A model generated the notes under the pieces. That model was given only the letters and a program-made list of their open reading frames with translations, was not told the DNA's origin and ran no database searches. The position numbers and the translations under genes are program-made. From Membranipora membranacea (Eukaryota; Bryozoa; Gymnolaemata; Cheilostomatida; Membraniporidae): a stretch of 60,000 nt of DNA. Positions 58,459-60,000 of this stretch are shown piece after piece. The stretch lies in the NCBI GenBank assembly GCA_914767715.1, contig OU612074.1, positions 18,030,062 to 18,090,061 of the forward strand. The letters are read 5' to 3'. Positions within the stretch are counted from its first letter, which is position 1, and every line of letters starts with the position of its first letter.

Positions 58459-59165
58459 GTCACAGAGTAAGGATATACAGAGGGGACAGTTCAATGATAG
58501 TTATAGTGCCTGCGGTTTTTGATTCACTGGGGGAAAATTGTGCACAGCTGGATGCCAAAAACTCATTATCTCTATATGTTATAATGGCATTTTTCTTGCA
58601 GACATCCCTACCTTTGATGGGCCATAATTCATTCTGTATTTATCCTAAAGACTGATTTCCAACTTTTCTGGAATGTCCAAGCTTCAAGCTATACACCATA
58701 TTATTGTCATTTTTTGCTAGGATTTATAGGCTAAGAGTAATCCAGGTTTTTGAAATGAGTTTTGTCATATAGATTTACATGTGACAATTGATAGACGGCT
58801 GGTCATCAAAATTAGGAAATGTCCGTGCATTGACCTAAGCCCTATGTAAATCTATATGATAAAACTCATTTTAAAAACTTGGATTACTCATAGCCTATGT
58901 ATCCTAGCATAAAATGACAATAGTATGGTGTATAGCTCAAAGATTGGACATTTCAGAAAAGTTAGAAATTAGTCTTTAGGATAAATACAGAATGAATTAT
59001 GAGCTATCAAAGGTGGCTATGTCTGCATGACAAAACTCCACTGTAACTTATATATATTCTGAAATTGGCAGGTCGCCAGATTGATGAATTTCCCCCAGTG
59101 GATAAAAACCGCAGGCACTATAACGATCATTGAAGTGTCCCCTCTGTTCATCCTTACTCTGTGAC
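58459..59165. mobile_element. 707-bp foldback element with arms of about 320 bp
   Basis: The left arm begins GTCACAGAGTAAGGAT and the right arm ends with the inverse, ATCCTTACTCTGTGAC. Matched inner blocks include GAGGGGACA, TATAGTGCCTGCGGTTTTT, CACTGGGGGAAA, ACAGAATGAATTATG and TAAATCTATATGA in inverse order. The unpaired centre is about 65 bp (58775-58840). No protein is encoded and no convincing target duplication was found; GTT flanks both ends but three bases could be chance. Confidence 0.8.
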
Positions 59166-59435
59166 GTTGGAGACAACACATATTTTTTACAAATTTACTC
59201 TAATTCATTAATTGGCTTCTGCTATTTAAGGGCTTTAGATGGCTGTATAAATCTGGACTCAACACTACCCCCCCCCCCCTCCTCCAGACTATTCTTGCGG
59301 TTAGCATCGAGCAGTAAATAGCGTTTTGTTATGATTATTTTATTACTCATAATCATTTTTGCCGTAGACTCTTTTGTGTCGAATCATATGGTATTTATCA
59401 TGACCCTCAGTTTGCGGATCTCAATCCTTCTTGGA
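59166..59435. other. Short gap, no gene seen
   Basis: Contains a run of about 13 C at 59269-59281 and AT-rich DNA downstream of the terminal minus-strand gene. Confidence 0.4.
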
Positions 59436-60000
59436 TTAATCTTTACAGTGCTTATCCAGCAGCAGTCTAAGCTGATAGTTACCACCCTCCAGTCCCTTCA
59501 GATATCCACATGACACGACCTTATCTTCATTCCAAGGCCACAGTGTGGTAGGTGGGGTAGGTTTGGGGGTGGTGGTGGGAGGCATCCAACCCTCAGGCTT
59601 CACAGAGCATTTACCTGTCAACAGATACCAAGAGTATACTGATTGTTGAACAGAAACAAGACTCTCCAACTGTTTAGACACAGAAATAGGGCAAACATGG
59701 ACAACAGTAGTGACAACTGCAAGACCACGAAATTCATGAACAAAACTTAGTGTACCATAACAGACAGGGTTTCCACATTATTGCAATCTCGGACGATACG
59801 GATTTGGATATAGTAAGAATCGAGTCAACTAAACCATCAGCTGCAACCATCCTATTCATATTTGGTTATCAGTGAGGATTTTGATTTACTCTTCTCAGTG
59901 AGTGCGCTTTCTATTTCAGTGACAAAACCTTTAATTTGAGTACAAACCTTGGAGACAGATGAGTCCAAAAGCACATCCACAGCTCTGGTAACCATCTACT
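59436..60000 (-). CDS. Last two exons of a cysteine-bearing protein (continues beyond the right edge)
   Basis: Exons 59436-59614 and 59948 to beyond 60000. The phase fits (one base plus two). The upstream piece reads DGYQSCGCAFGLICLQ and joins GKCSVKPEGW; spacing C-x-C-x5-C-x4-C resembles small disulphide modules of the CxxGLxC...GxC type found in secreted inhibitors and growth-factor binders. Then a PTTTPKPTPPTT linker and a C-terminal region WPWNEDKVVSCGYLKGLEGG, ending HCKD. The Cys pattern and Thr/Pro linker suggest a secreted protein. The rest of the gene is outside the window, so the family is not assigned. Confidence 0.5.

Noticed and set aside
58389-58655. 88-codon plus-strand ORF with hydrophobic start
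   Set aside because: It lies mostly within the left arm of the 707-bp foldback element and has no homologue that I recognise.

Overview
This is an AT-rich animal (metazoan) genomic window. It carries spliced genes with GT-AG introns of roughly 0.3-1 kb and many eukaryotic transposons; nothing bacterial is present. The host is best described as a non-vertebrate animal. I cannot place the phylum from sequence alone, though a sponge, cnidarian or other marine invertebrate would fit.

Layout. (1) 243-20900, plus strand: the 3' half of a large PKHD1L1/fibrocystin-L-like gene. I reconstruct 40 exons in one continuous frame (about 2,244 residues). They cover the end of a first G8-type module, a parallel beta-helix region, a basic RRKR cleavage-like site, a complete second G8 domain and a second beta-helix region, then one membrane helix and a short cytoplasmic tail. 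The 5' half lies outside the window. Its introns hold many short inverted-repeat elements. (2) 20.9-33 kb: transposon-dominated. It includes a small hAT-like element, a P-element-like transposon with 31-bp terminal inverted repeats, an 8-bp target duplication and a THAP/P-type transposase relic, a non-LTR retrotransposon C-terminal fragment, and a degraded RTE-like reverse transcriptase. (3) 33.5-47.7 kb, minus strand: a tandem family of single-pass NHL-repeat membrane proteins. Copy A is intact (519 residues), copy B is a truncated frameshifted fragment, and copy C is complete but has an in-frame stop. A young gag-only BEL/Pao-type LTR element sits in the long intron of copy C. (4) 49.2-52.1 kb, minus strand: a small unrecognised spliced gene. 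(5) 52-59.4 kb: mostly non-coding, with duplicated exon-like blocks and a 707-bp foldback element. (6) 59.4 kb to the right edge, minus strand: the last two exons of a cysteine-bearing protein.

The two main gene families both encode extracellular repeat proteins anchored by one C-terminal membrane helix, which suggests cell-surface roles. The best candidates for something undescribed are the gag-only LTR element whose ORF ends inside its own LTR, the P-like element, the NHL receptor family with an NPxY-type tail, and a dispersed hairpin family that carries inverted CCAAT boxes.
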